From: a virus
IMG/VR virus record: IMGVR_UViG_3300005914_000052
Location: 1 to 30,198 of that record
Strand: one strand, 5' to 3'
Length of the DNA stretch: 30,198 nucleotides
Part shown: in pieces, positions 23,170-29,851 of the stretch
How positions within the stretch are numbered: the stretch's first letter is position 1
Layout: each line of letters starts with the position of its first letter
Translations under genes and position numbers: made by a program
Notes under the pieces: model-generated
Told to the model about the DNA's origin: nothing
Seen by the model: the letters and a program-made list of their open reading frames with translations, nothing else
The model's database searches: none

Positions 23170-23331
23170 TTATAGATATTCTTCTGTCTCGTGAGCAATT
23201 CCGAATTGGAATAAAGAAAAAACCTCACACTTAACATATGGGCAATATTTAAAAAGCGAATCACCAACGGTTGCAAGAAACAATTCAGTATCACACTTAA
23301 CGCAATGTTTCTTTGTGTTTTCTTCACTCAT
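23170..23331 (-). CDS. Small putative zinc-ribbon protein
   Basis: 53 residues, MSEENTKKHCVKCDTELFLA followed by TVGDSLFKYCPYVKC and a polar end. The pairs Cys-x2-Cys and Cys-x4-Cys about 17 residues apart suit a zinc ribbon. The ATG is three bases after the large terminase stop (TAATATATG), so it is co-translated with it. Too short for a family call; possible roles are protein contact or nucleic-acid binding in packaging. Confidence 0.55.
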   Translation of the reverse strand: MSEENTKKHCVKCDTELFLATVGDSLFKYCPYVKCEVFSLFQFGIAHETEEYL

Positions 23332-23334
23332 ATA

Positions 23335-24948
23335 TTATCGATTAAACTTTATTTCTTTAATTTGTTTTACTCTCCTCATTTGCCAAGCAATACATACGGC
23401 AATTACTCTGTCGAAATGACACGAAACTTCTTCATCAAACGAAACGATATCTAAATCATAGTTTGTAAACGCTCTAAGTTCAAGCAAAAGAGGTCTAGAC
23501 ATTATTTCTATTTCACCATTCTCAAATGATTCTTTGAACTCAAATAGCATATTCGCTTTTGTCTTTGTATTGGTATGCCACCCGTATTTTTGTACGGGAC
23601 GGTTTGATATTTTATCAATACTTTTTTCTCGGTAAAGGTTTTGATAACCTTCCGCTTTGATTTTATCAATCGTCGCTATACCAACAGCGTTTCGCTCTGG
23701 TGCTATTGGACAATTACCATAAACAACACCTTGTTCCGCCATCATTTTACCAAGCAACTCTGGCGGACATCTATCGCTTTCGTATTCAGCTACTTGTTTT
23801 CCTGTCTTAAAATCAAGCACACAAATAACAGAACTATCTCGACCGTATCCTTCAGAAACATCAGCACCCATACCGTACCGATGGGTTTTATCGTATCTTC
23901 CCCAAAACTTCCACTTATCCGCCTTTTCAAAATAATTGTTCATGTTTTTACTCTCACTTTGCCACTCTATAGTTTTTAAATATGCCATACGTTCATCAAT
24001 CTTTCTTGTGTCAAAAAACCTTTCACCATCAACTAATGGCTGGTTTAACATCTCTTGTTCAAACACCCCTGCCCTTACTTTATTCAAAGTCCTTCGCAAA
24101 GACTGAAGGCTTATAACTCTCATCTTTGAATCTTTAATCCCTTCATTTCTTTTATTACCTTCTGCATCAGTTAATGAAAACTTGTCAGCCCAATATAAAA
24201 TATTATCTTTTGTCATTACAGGAATTTCTGAACATCTAAAATCATGATTCCCCTGCGCTGTCTCGATCAACCATTGAACGCTTCCCGTATCTGATATCTT
24301 ATTACACGGGAAAAGTACCTGTGCATCAACCGAAAGCCCCGACATCATTTCTTCAAAGAAACCAATTGCTGTTCTTGTAAGAGCTGCACTCTTCTTTGTT
24401 GTTTTGTTTTCAAAATCATCAATAACGTATAAATCAGGACGTTCAGTACCAAAAATCTTTCCACGTGTGGACTTACGAATACCAGATGCAACAACTTTAA
24501 CGCCGTTTGTTGTAACGAAATTATAGATACTTTTCTTCTCTGGTTTCTTTTCCCCAACTGGTCTCACATCAGGAAACAGCGAACCGAAGTCCTCAAGCAA
24601 TAGTTTGTTTGATTGAAGCCATGTAACTATGTCGAACAATGCATCCCCTGCAGTTTCTTTCTCGTAACATACATAATTTGCAAATGACCTCTTTTTATAG
24701 CAAATACACCACATGAGGTATAATTTACATAAAGAAGTCTTTGCAGACTCACGAAAACCAATTAATATAAAGAATCTAAACTCACCATTGCTAAGATCTT
24801 CAAATAATTTGTACCAAAGTTTATGAAACTTCGGGATTTTGAATTTAAAAAATTCTTTGAAATAAGTAATACAAAACAATTGGAAATTGTTTTTACAAAT
24901 GCTCACACGATAATCTTGTATTTCTAAAAGGTCTTGTAGGTTTTTCAT
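23335..24948 (-). CDS. terL: Terminase large subunit (ATPase and nuclease)
   Basis: 537 residues with the start at 24948 (MKNLQDLLEIQDYRV). A longer frame to 25053 adds 35 residues that do not look conserved. Walker A is GFRESAKT (64-71), Walker B LYVIDDFE (173-180), and a nucleotide-binding ring follows. The RNase H-like nuclease has Asp363 in GMGADVSEGYGRD, Glu418 in APERNAVG and Asp513 in HFDRVIAV, the expected acidic triad. It cuts concatemeric DNA and pumps it through the portal. It is separated from the small subunit by an unusual 590-base gap; there is no TAAC at the proposed start. Confidence 0.95.
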   Translation of the reverse strand: MKNLQDLLEIQDYRVSICKNNFQLFCITYFKEFFKFKIPKFHKLWYKLFEDLSNGEFRFFILIGFRESAKTSLCKLYLMWCICYKKRSFANYVCYEKETAGDALFDIVTWLQSNKLLLEDFGSLFPDVRPVGEKKPEKKSIYNFVTTNGVKVVASGIRKSTRGKIFGTERPDLYVIDDFENKTTKKSAALTRTAIGFFEEMMSGLSVDAQVLFPCNKISDTGSVQWLIETAQGNHDFRCSEIPVMTKDNILYWADKFSLTDAEGNKRNEGIKDSKMRVISLQSLRRTLNKVRAGVFEQEMLNQPLVDGERFFDTRKIDERMAYLKTIEWQSESKNMNNYFEKADKWKFWGRYDKTHRYGMGADVSEGYGRDSSVICVLDFKTGKQVAEYESDRCPPELLGKMMAEQGVVYGNCPIAPERNAVGIATIDKIKAEGYQNLYREKSIDKISNRPVQKYGWHTNTKTKANMLFEFKESFENGEIEIMSRPLLLELRAFTNYDLDIVSFDEEVSCHFDRVIAVCIAWQMRRVKQIKEIKFNR

Positions 24949-25273
24949 AATTACACTATATAATAAAGTAATATTGCAATCAATGCGGATGCGTATATAA
25001 TTAACCAGACTAGAGAACTTTGATTGAAAGATTATGTGGTCATTAAATAACATAATGAATCAATCCAATCGAAACCACGACACCGTAAACACGAGACGAT
25101 TAACTATTTTGAACTAAATTGAATTTTGTATTACTTACCTACTTATTACAAGTAAAAGTATATGTTATGGGAAACTATAACACGACGAAGGAAACGAATA
25201 ACATGTTTCGGGGGAAGGGGGAGAGAGAAGAACTAATAATGTAAAATTCGGGGGGGTCACGCATTTTTGAATC

Positions 25274-25286
25274 ACGCACAATATTA
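25274..25286. repeat. 13-bp repeat acgcacaatatta, copy 1
   Basis: The same 13 bases recur at 25406-25418, 132 bases away, each followed by an ATTGTA-type half that makes a CAATATTA...TTGTA dyad. They may be paired protein-binding sites in the terminase gap. Confidence 0.75.
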
Positions 25287-25403
25287 ATTGTACAATGATT
25301 GAAATGGTTTCTTTGTTTTGTATGAATTATTAAAAACCATTACTACCAAAGGAAAAGTTCGTGTTTTTACGTGTATGATTATACCAGATTTTCAAATCGG
25401 GAA

Positions 25404-25431
25404 TGACGCACAATATTATATTGTAGCGTCA
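25404..25431. repeat. Hairpin/palindrome with 13-bp repeat, copy 2
   Basis: TGACGC-A-CAATAT against ATATTG-TA-GCGTCA pair over 12 bp with one bulge. The 13-bp repeat is its left half. Strand-neutral, so a DNA site (operator or packaging site) is as likely as an RNA hairpin. Confidence 0.65.
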
Positions 25432-25451
25432 TTAAAAACTTATTGAACCAT

Positions 25452-25495
25452 AAATAAAAAAAGCCATAATAAAAGTGGTCTAATATTATGGCTTT
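25452..25495 (-). terminator. Intrinsic terminator after the small terminase gene
   Basis: Minus strand AAAGCCATAATA (12 bp) pairs with TATTATGGCTTT across a 12-base loop (25484-25495 with 25460-25471), followed by TTTTATTTA. It is the first strong structure past the TerS stop, so TerL needs its own promoter or readthrough. Confidence 0.85.
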
Positions 25496-25542
25496 AATCA
25501 ATAGTTTTTATAGGGTGGCTATAAGGGTGGTTAATGGCTAGG

Positions 25543-26085
25543 CTATAAAATAGTGTCTTCCTCTGAAACATCCATCTCTACAACCTCTCCCTCAATTAAA
25601 CCTTTTTTATCAATAGTAGACTCATCAAGTTTCTTTAATCCAGATCCTAGCAAAATACTATTAATTGCCTCTGTTTCATCTTCTGGAATTCTTCCATCAA
25701 TAATACTTGTTGTTAAAATTGACTTAGTTGAAAACTCATCTTTACGTTTTCTCTCCAAATACCATGCAGCAATTTTGGGGTCGTTAAGGTTTTTCATTAT
25801 CGTCTCACGTGCCTTAATTATGGGCAATTCCTTTAGGGCGGACTTAATCCTTACAAAAGCAGGACATATTTTTTGATAGTAGTATAGTTGCCGTTCTGTA
25901 ATATCAGCGTATAATATAGCCTCAGAATCTGGACATCCGTTCGCAAAAGCAGCCTTAATTTTTGTAAGTTTTTCTGATTCACCTCCTTCGTTTTCCCACC
26001 ATCCCCATTCTCTTTCTTTTTTTTCTTCTACTTTGACAATTTCAACATGGGCTTTTGAATGGGCGACTCCTTTTGTACTAGGCAT
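25543..26085 (-). CDS. terS: Terminase small subunit
   Basis: 180 residues. A helix-turn-helix-like segment at ~42-75 (KIKAAFANGCPDSEAILYAD, then ITERQLYYYQK) is the DNA-recognition domain. The central helices (LKELPIIKARETIMKNLNDP, KIAAWYLERKRKDEF) form the oligomerisation core typical of ring-shaped TerS, and an acidic C-terminus (EGEVVEMDVSEEDTIL) would contact TerL. It chooses the packaging start on the genome. TAAC lies nine bases before the ATG. Confidence 0.85.
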   Translation of the reverse strand: MPSTKGVAHSKAHVEIVKVEEKKEREWGWWENEGGESEKLTKIKAAFANGCPDSEAILYADITERQLYYYQKICPAFVRIKSALKELPIIKARETIMKNLNDPKIAAWYLERKRKDEFSTKSILTTSIIDGRIPEDETEAINSILLGSGLKKLDESTIDKKGLIEGEVVEMDVSEEDTIL

Positions 26086-26088
26086 TTT

Positions 26089-26376
26089 TTACGCGTTAAT
26101 TTTTAAAGATTGTTTTTGTGTAAATTCTTCCCACCTTTGAATAATCACATCGCAATAATGTTCATCAAGTTCCATCATGTAACATATACGATTTGCTTTT
26201 TCACATGCTATAAGTGTTGATCCTGAACCTCCAAATGGGTCAAATACAGAGCCATTAGTATCTGTACAAGCTTTTATATATGACAATGGCAACTCAACTG
26301 GGAATGTTGAAGGATGCCCATTGTTGTTATACCTGTACGGTTTTAGAGTTTTTGGGTCTTTGTAAACAATGTTCAT
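26089..26376 (-). CDS. C-terminal remnant of a DNA methyltransferase
   Basis: 95 residues. It carries only the SAM-binding end of an N4/N6 methyltransferase: motif X-like HPSTFPVELPLSYIKACTD and motif I VFDPFGGSGSTLIACEKANR, then CYMMELDEHYCDVIIQRWE. Motif IV (DPPY) and the target-recognition part are missing, and the gene before it (26396-26710) does not supply them. The ATG has TAAC 11 bases before it, so it is probably still translated. It may be a leftover of the ParB-methyltransferase genes often seen upstream of phage terminases, or part of a two-protein enzyme. Confidence 0.75.
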   Translation of the reverse strand: MNIVYKDPKTLKPYRYNNNGHPSTFPVELPLSYIKACTDTNGSVFDPFGGSGSTLIACEKANRICYMMELDEHYCDVIIQRWEEFTQKQSLKINA

Positions 26377-26395
26377 AATATTTTAAAGTTATATT

Positions 26396-26710
26396 TTAAA
26401 TTTTTGGTCTGTTTTCTTCATGAATATCTATGCCCATATTTTGGTGTCTTTTTTCCCAAATTGACTTCCATATTTCAGACATCACCAAAATACAAAGCTT
26501 TTCATACTCATTTTCCTTCATGTTTTGGCATAATTTTCTCATAGGAGAAGCAAGGCATACTTTTCCTGGATAAAGATATCCTGCAGGGTTTTGGATAGAT
26601 TGTTCAACAATCCTCAAGCATTGAATCGGGTCTGCTGTGTGGTTAAGCTTGAAAAAGTCAATTGCCTCTTCTGCTGTCAATGTTTTTATTTCATCTTGTG
26701 TTATTGGCAT
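26396..26710 (-). CDS. Hypothetical protein upstream of the methyltransferase remnant
   Basis: 104 residues, helical and charged: DEIKTLTAEEAIDFFKLNHT, ADPIQCLRIVEQSIQNP, then KLCQNMKENEYEKLCILVMS. It has four Cys but no metal-site spacing. Not recognised. Its ATG overlaps the end of the 42-residue gene before it, and TAAC lies 11 bases upstream inside that gene, which supports the start. Confidence 0.6.
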   Translation of the reverse strand: MPITQDEIKTLTAEEAIDFFKLNHTADPIQCLRIVEQSIQNPAGYLYPGKVCLASPMRKLCQNMKENEYEKLCILVMSEIWKSIWEKRHQNMGIDIHEENRPKI

Positions 26711-26819
26711 TTTCTATAAAGGTTATTATTCCATTAATAAGTTCTGGTTTTACTTCCCCGTCTTTGATTATTTTTTTCAACATTACAATTACCATTTTAG
26801 AGGTTTCATTATTTGTCAT
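26691..26819 (-). CDS. Tiny protein, second of an overlapping cascade
   Basis: 42 residues: MTNNETSKMVIVMLKKIIKD then GEVKPELINGIITFIENANN. It is a short amphipathic helix pair with no motif. The start overlaps the stop of the 45-residue gene by 11 bases and its end overlaps the start of the 104-residue gene by 20. Overlap on both sides and normal composition suggest it is real, though it is short and lacks a TAAC. Confidence 0.4.
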   Translation of the reverse strand: MTNNETSKMVIVMLKKIIKDGEVKPELINGIITFIENANNTR

Positions 26820-26946
26820 TATATTTATATCGTTTAAGTAAAATTATTGAAGCCTTTACAATTTGGTCTGCATCTTCCCCCTCCATATCTGTTAAAGTGT
26901 CTTCTAACATATCGATGATTGTTTCGAGTTCGTGTCGTTCGAGCAT
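26809..26946 (-). CDS. Tiny acidic protein, first of an overlapping cascade
   Basis: 45 residues: MLERHELETIIDMLEDTLTD then MEGEDADQIVKASIILLKRY. Two predicted helices, acidic then basic. Its first 43 bases overlap the end of the exonuclease gene in another frame. Probably translated by coupling. No family recognised. Confidence 0.45.
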   Translation of the reverse strand: MLERHELETIIDMLEDTLTDMEGEDADQIVKASIILLKRYKYNDK

Positions 26947-27644
26947 TTTCTATAATGTAATATTGTAAATTTTATGTCTTTGCTTATTCCTTCTTGTTTT
27001 AGTAAATAATCACAATACGAAGGGTCAACTGAAACCATCTGCTCCATTCTCATCCCTTTATGTTTACCAAACTTTATTTTTCTCATCATTTGAGGATTCC
27101 TAGAAATGTTTATCATTCTTGTTAGTATGTCTTTTTCTTCGTCGCTATTTACTTCTATTTTTATTTTAACATAAAGCTCATTCCATAGCTTCTGTAACAT
27201 GATAACGTCGGTCAATGCATCGTGTGGCATGAGCTTCTGAAGTTGATCACAATTTAGATCAAGTGCGTATCTAATATACTGTAGTGAGTGTTTTTCCAAG
27301 TCATAAAAATGATACGCGATTTTTTGGGTGCAAATGAAAAAAGGACATTCAACACCCTCCTCTTTCAATACCCCAACATCAAACTCCGCATTATGAGCAA
27401 CGATTATGTTATTTTTACACAACTCTTGAAGCTTTCTTTTATGTCCTGACCCCTCAAAGGTTGGCTTTTTATCAACGGTTTCTTGTTCAATATGATGCGT
27501 TGCCATTGCACCAAAATCTATTTTTTTTTCTGGATTGAATAGTTCGTTTACAATCTCACCATTTGCAAGATTCTTGTACGCAAGTTGTACAATTTTTGGT
27601 TCTTCGAACCCCGTTGTTTCCGTATCTAGTAGTATTATATTCAT
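26904..27644 (-). CDS. DnaQ-like DEDDh exonuclease with ExoX-like C-terminal domain
   Basis: 246 residues. It removes nucleotides 3' to 5' from DNA or RNA. DEDDh residues are visible: Asp7 and Glu9 in LLDTETTGF, Asp89 in IVAHNAEFDVGVL, His141 and Asp146 in MPHDALTDVIML. Residues ~189-218 (IKFGKHKGMRMEQMVSVDPS, YCDYLL) match the short C-terminal domain found in exodeoxyribonuclease X-like proteins, which helps bind DNA. The last ~16 residues run into the overlapping tiny gene. Possible roles are nucleotide recycling, DNA repair or replication proofreading; no polymerase is in the window. Confidence 0.9.
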   Translation of the reverse strand: MNIILLDTETTGFEEPKIVQLAYKNLANGEIVNELFNPEKKIDFGAMATHHIEQETVDKKPTFEGSGHKRKLQELCKNNIIVAHNAEFDVGVLKEEGVECPFFICTQKIAYHFYDLEKHSLQYIRYALDLNCDQLQKLMPHDALTDVIMLQKLWNELYVKIKIEVNSDEEKDILTRMINISRNPQMMRKIKFGKHKGMRMEQMVSVDPSYCDYLLKQEGISKDIKFTILHYRKCSNDTNSKQSSIC

Positions 27645-27682
27645 AATTTTTTATTATTAAAATATTATAATTTTTATGAAAG

Positions 27683-27693
27683 ACCACCTCTGA
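27683..27693. repeat. 11-bp inverted repeat arm downstream of the PQ-loop gene
   Basis: ACCACCTCTGA (plus) is the exact reverse complement of 28058-28068 on the other side of the gene. Together they frame 27711-28028. Confidence 0.8.
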
Positions 27694-27710
27694 ATGATCT
27701 TTGTTTTTAG

Positions 27711-28028
27711 TTATTTATCTTGAGATAAAGTGACTTCTCTGAATGCAGTTATACGACACGTTTGATTATTTGCATATTTTTTAACAAGCAATATAGTCCA
27801 AACATTTGATATAACGTAAACGGTAACGAAGCCAATTATAACGGTATCTTTTAACATTAACGCTTTTATAATTAAGAGTATATCTATAATTATGCATATT
27901 ACGTATTTCTCTAAAGAAATGTCGTCTGAGCTTTTTCTTCTGTAAAGTTTTAAGATTTGCGGTATACATTGAATTATTCCTAACGGTATCAACAAGTAAG
28001 TGATTAATTCTAAAATAAATAAGTTCAT
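27711..28028 (-). CDS. PQ-loop / SemiSWEET-like membrane protein
   Basis: 105 residues with three membrane segments (~5-25, 42-58, 63-83), the size of a SemiSWEET half-transporter. The PQ-loop is present in the first segment: LIPLGIIQCIPQILKLYRRK (Pro23-Gln24), with the basic turn and Ser-Ser-Asp-Asp after it as in the family. SemiSWEETs work as dimers moving sugars; related PQ-loop proteins move other small molecules. It stands apart from its neighbours with its own promoter-like site and is framed by inverted repeats, as expected of a moron. Substrate unknown; a transporter in a phage is unusual. Confidence 0.7.
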   Translation of the reverse strand: MNLFILELITYLLIPLGIIQCIPQILKLYRRKSSDDISLEKYVICIIIDILLIIKALMLKDTVIIGFVTVYVISNVWTILLVKKYANNQTCRITAFREVTLSQDK

Positions 28029-28057
28029 TTCTATTTCTTCCTTTTTTAATTAGCCAA

Positions 28058-28068
28058 TCAGAGGTGGT
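28058..28068. repeat. 11-bp inverted repeat arm upstream of the PQ-loop gene
   Basis: TCAGAGGTGGT (plus), reverse complement of 27683-27693. From the proposed promoter, transcription would begin at about this arm, so the 5' and 3' ends of the mRNA could pair. Confidence 0.8.
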
Positions 28069-28069
28069 A

Positions 28070-28098
28070 TATATATAGTTATCGCCTCATCCCGTAAA
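28070..28098 (-). promoter_or_regulatory. Candidate promoter of the PQ-loop gene
   Basis: Minus strand TTTACG (28093-28098), 17-base spacer, TATATA (28070-28075). It lies 42-70 bases before the ATG, in the only sizeable gap near this gene. A palindrome at 28107-28125 just upstream could be an operator. Confidence 0.4.
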
Positions 28099-28106
28099 GA
28101 ATGGAC

Positions 28107-28125
28107 GTTTAACATCTTGTTAAAC
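28107..28125. repeat. Palindrome GTTTAACA-TCT-TGTTAAAC
   Basis: Perfect 8-bp arms around a three-base centre, overlapping the stop codon of the gene at 28120-28569. There is no T run, so it is not a terminator. It shares the half-site TTAACA/TGTTAA with the palindrome at 29319-29337. Confidence 0.7.
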
Positions 28126-28569
28126 TTGTATTATTCCTCTATGGAAATGCTCCATGTTTGGTTTTGTATCTTCTACATAGCACCAAGTTGACCCAAAGAG
28201 TTCAAATGCAATTCTTCGAGCGTCTTCTTTGCTTTTTCCAATAATTAATCCAACACTATCTTTATCAAAAGTTTTTCCGTTCAAGCTATGAACATGAACC
28301 TGACCAAATGTTATATAGAATTTTTTATATTCTATTTTATCTTCTTTAATATCAAATAGGTCACAATATTCATCGGTAATATTTCTTGAAAGTGTGTGGT
28401 TTTCCTCCCAAGATCTTATAAATGTAGACGATTGAATCAATGTCTGTATTCGCTCTTTTTCCCTTTCATCAATTACTACTTTTTCAATGTAAGAAATTAA
28501 TGTTCCATGAAAACCGATCTTTTCCGCCTCCTCTTTCCATTGATTATTTTTGTTGTGCGTGTATTGCAT
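28120..28569 (-). CDS. Hypothetical phage protein
   Basis: 149 residues. The N-terminal half is helical (EKVVIDEREKERIQTLIQSS). The C-terminal half is a compact alpha/beta unit: KKFYITFGQVHVHSLNGKTF, then SVGLIIGKSKEDARRIAFEL, FGSTWCYVED and HFHRGIIQV. The 'FGQ.H.H..ng.t.D' pattern recurs in uncharacterised phage proteins as I remember them, without function. The His-x-His pair could bind metal. Neighbours are a CPCC protein upstream and the PQ-loop gene downstream. Confidence 0.6.
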   Translation of the reverse strand: MQYTHNKNNQWKEEAEKIGFHGTLISYIEKVVIDEREKERIQTLIQSSTFIRSWEENHTLSRNITDEYCDLFDIKEDKIEYKKFYITFGQVHVHSLNGKTFDKDSVGLIIGKSKEDARRIAFELFGSTWCYVEDTKPNMEHFHRGIIQV

Positions 28570-28586
28570 ATTATTTATAATTTTAA

Positions 28587-29075
28587 TTAGTAATTAGAAC
28601 TCATTATTTCTGAATAATTAAATTTGTTTCCAAGTGCTTCTTTTATCGTTATTTTTCCCCCATCAAAACCGAGGAATTTATTATTGAAAACATAAACCGA
28701 TTTTCTTACAGATTCATCATTCATTACAAATTTAACACCACGCGCTGTTATTGACCACATCCCCGAAGCCTTTTTGTAAAATTCATTATTTTTCATTGGC
28801 TCTATAAGCCCCCAAAACCTAAGCTGTGCAAAATGTGAAGCACGTGGCAACCCATTCCTCGCCTCAGCAAATGTTTTTACATGATGATATTGATCTCCTG
28901 TTTCTTTTGAAATTTTAAGTAAATCAATTAATGCTAAAGCAGATGTAGCAAATAAGTTGTATTTGTATTTCTTTACAAACTGCCCACAACAAGGGCATGC
29001 CAATCCTTCAGAAAAGTTTTCTCGCAAATAAAGTTTTGCATCGTAGACTGTTGTTTGTTCATTTATTTCTTCCAT
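28587..29075 (-). CDS. Hypothetical phage protein with a CPCC knuckle and winged-helix-like part
   Basis: 162 residues. Near the start, SEGLACPCCGQFVKKYKYNL contains Cys27-x2-Cys30, half of a zinc site. The middle has a helical section (TSALALIDLLKISKETGDQY) and ASHFAQLRFWGLIEP followed by GMWSITARGVKFV, which looks like a winged helix or MarR-like beta wing. The end is DGGKITIKEALGNKFNYSEI. This pattern occurs in phage and plasmid proteins of unknown role, possibly DNA-binding. TAAC lies eight bases before the ATG. Confidence 0.65.
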   Translation of the reverse strand: MEEINEQTTVYDAKLYLRENFSEGLACPCCGQFVKKYKYNLFATSALALIDLLKISKETGDQYHHVKTFAEARNGLPRASHFAQLRFWGLIEPMKNNEFYKKASGMWSITARGVKFVMNDESVRKSVYVFNNKFLGFDGGKITIKEALGNKFNYSEIMSSNY

Positions 29076-29077
29076 TT

Positions 29078-29290
29078 TTATGTGTTAATATATATTTCTC
29101 TTGATTTGAACCCTTTTGATTTTAAGAATCTGAGCCTTTCTCCATGGGTCATAGATTTAACTTCTTGCTCTGTTTCTTGGTCTTGCGCATAAGACATGGC
29201 AACAACAAACGAATCGTGAACTCTGTTAATAAAGAAGTGTCTTGATAGTTCGAATCCAAAGGGAGGTACTAAAATTTCTTGTTTTTTCAT
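29078..29290 (-). CDS. Hypothetical small protein
   Basis: 70 residues from MKKQEILVPPFGFELSRHFF. An upstream extension to 29398 is possible but is Lys-rich with no family look and overlaps the gene before it; the inner ATG is preferred. Middle and end: NRVHDSFVVAMSYAQDQETE, then MTHGERLRFLKSKGFKSREI, a likely helix-turn-helix-sized end. Not recognised. A palindrome 29 bases before the ATG may control it. Confidence 0.5.
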   Translation of the reverse strand: MKKQEILVPPFGFELSRHFFINRVHDSFVVAMSYAQDQETEQEVKSMTHGERLRFLKSKGFKSREIYINT

Positions 29291-29318
29291 TGTTTTTTTG
29301 TTTAGGGATTTTATTGTT

Positions 29319-29337
29319 TTAACAAAAATTTTGTTAA
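29319..29337. repeat. 19-bp perfect palindrome ttaacaaaa-a-ttttgttaa
   Basis: Nine-base arms around one central base, between genes 29347-29541 and 29078-29290. There is no T run following on either strand, so it looks more like a protein-binding site than a terminator. Confidence 0.6.
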
Positions 29338-29346
29338 CTAATTTTT

Positions 29347-29541
29347 TTATTTTTTTTCTTCTGGTGGTCTCATAAATGGCGGAATATCGTTCTTGCATCG
29401 ATTAAATATCATGCAATCTATTAACATATTTTGATTACCAATAATTCCATCAAGCTTTTTATTTAAATCTTTCGCTAAACCTATTGTAAAACCGAAAAGA
29501 ACAGCAATAAGTGATGTAATTAAGAATAAATTAAATTTCAT
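29347..29541 (-). CDS. Small single-pass membrane protein
   Basis: 64 residues. Residues ~3-22 (FNLFLITSLIAVLFGFTIGL) form one membrane segment or uncleaved signal. Then comes a helix (AKDLNKKLDGIIGNQNMLID), two Cys (DCMIFNRCKND) and a Pro-rich end (PPFMRPPEEKK). Its start overlaps the stop of the preceding gene. The shape resembles spanin or Rz-like accessory proteins, but nothing confirms it. Confidence 0.5.
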   Translation of the reverse strand: MKFNLFLITSLIAVLFGFTIGLAKDLNKKLDGIIGNQNMLIDCMIFNRCKNDIPPFMRPPEEKK

Positions 29542-29824
29542 TGTTTTTTGGTAAATAATTATGTTGTTCTGGCTCGTGTGTTATCTGCTTTTGAAAAAAA
29601 TCTTTGTCTTTTAGGCTCAAAGCTCTATCTCTAAAGAATGTCCCCATCCCCTCTAGTTTATCCTCCAAGTTTTTAATATCTTTTGATCTTTTCTTTTGCT
29701 TTGTAAGCTCTCTATCTGCCTCTGTTGCAAATATCTCCATTACTACCGAAAACCTAATGAGGTTCTCTTTTTTTATTGCTTTTTTTGCGAGCCATCTTAT
29801 TATTTTTTCTTGAAATTTTGTCAT
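29531..29824 (-). CDS. Hypothetical coiled-coil protein
   Basis: 97 residues, mostly charged helix: EKIIRWLAKKAIKKENLIRF, SVVMEIFATEADRELTKQKK, then RSKDIKNLEDKLEGMGTFFR. It ends in a polar tail and overlaps the next gene by 11 bases. No family recognised. It lies just behind the 3D-domain protein, so a cell-wall or lysis link is possible. Confidence 0.5.
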   Translation of the reverse strand: MTKFQEKIIRWLAKKAIKKENLIRFSVVMEIFATEADRELTKQKKRSKDIKNLEDKLEGMGTFFRDRALSLKDKDFFQKQITHEPEQHNYLPKNNEI

Positions 29825-29851
29825 ATGTTTTTGTTTAATTTATAGATTATA

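Larger units (their letters stand above)
24949..25542 (-). other. 590-base non-coding gap between small and large terminase
   Basis: No frame over about 30 codons on the minus strand looks like a gene. The gap holds: G runs of 5, 5 and 7 on the plus strand (25210-25214, 25217-25221, 25250-25256), striking in AT-rich DNA; a 13-base direct repeat within two partial palindromes; inverted arms AATGGTTT/AAACCATT near 25303-25341; two imperfect TATA-GGGTGG units (25508-25530); and the small terminase terminator. TerS and TerL are usually adjacent, so this may be the packaging (pac/cos) site, an RNA, or both. Confidence 0.6.

Noticed and set aside
24949-25053. Extended N-terminus of the large terminase (35 more residues)
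   Set aside because: The extra stretch lacks terminase character and has no start signal; MKNLQDLLEIQDYRV is a normal family start.
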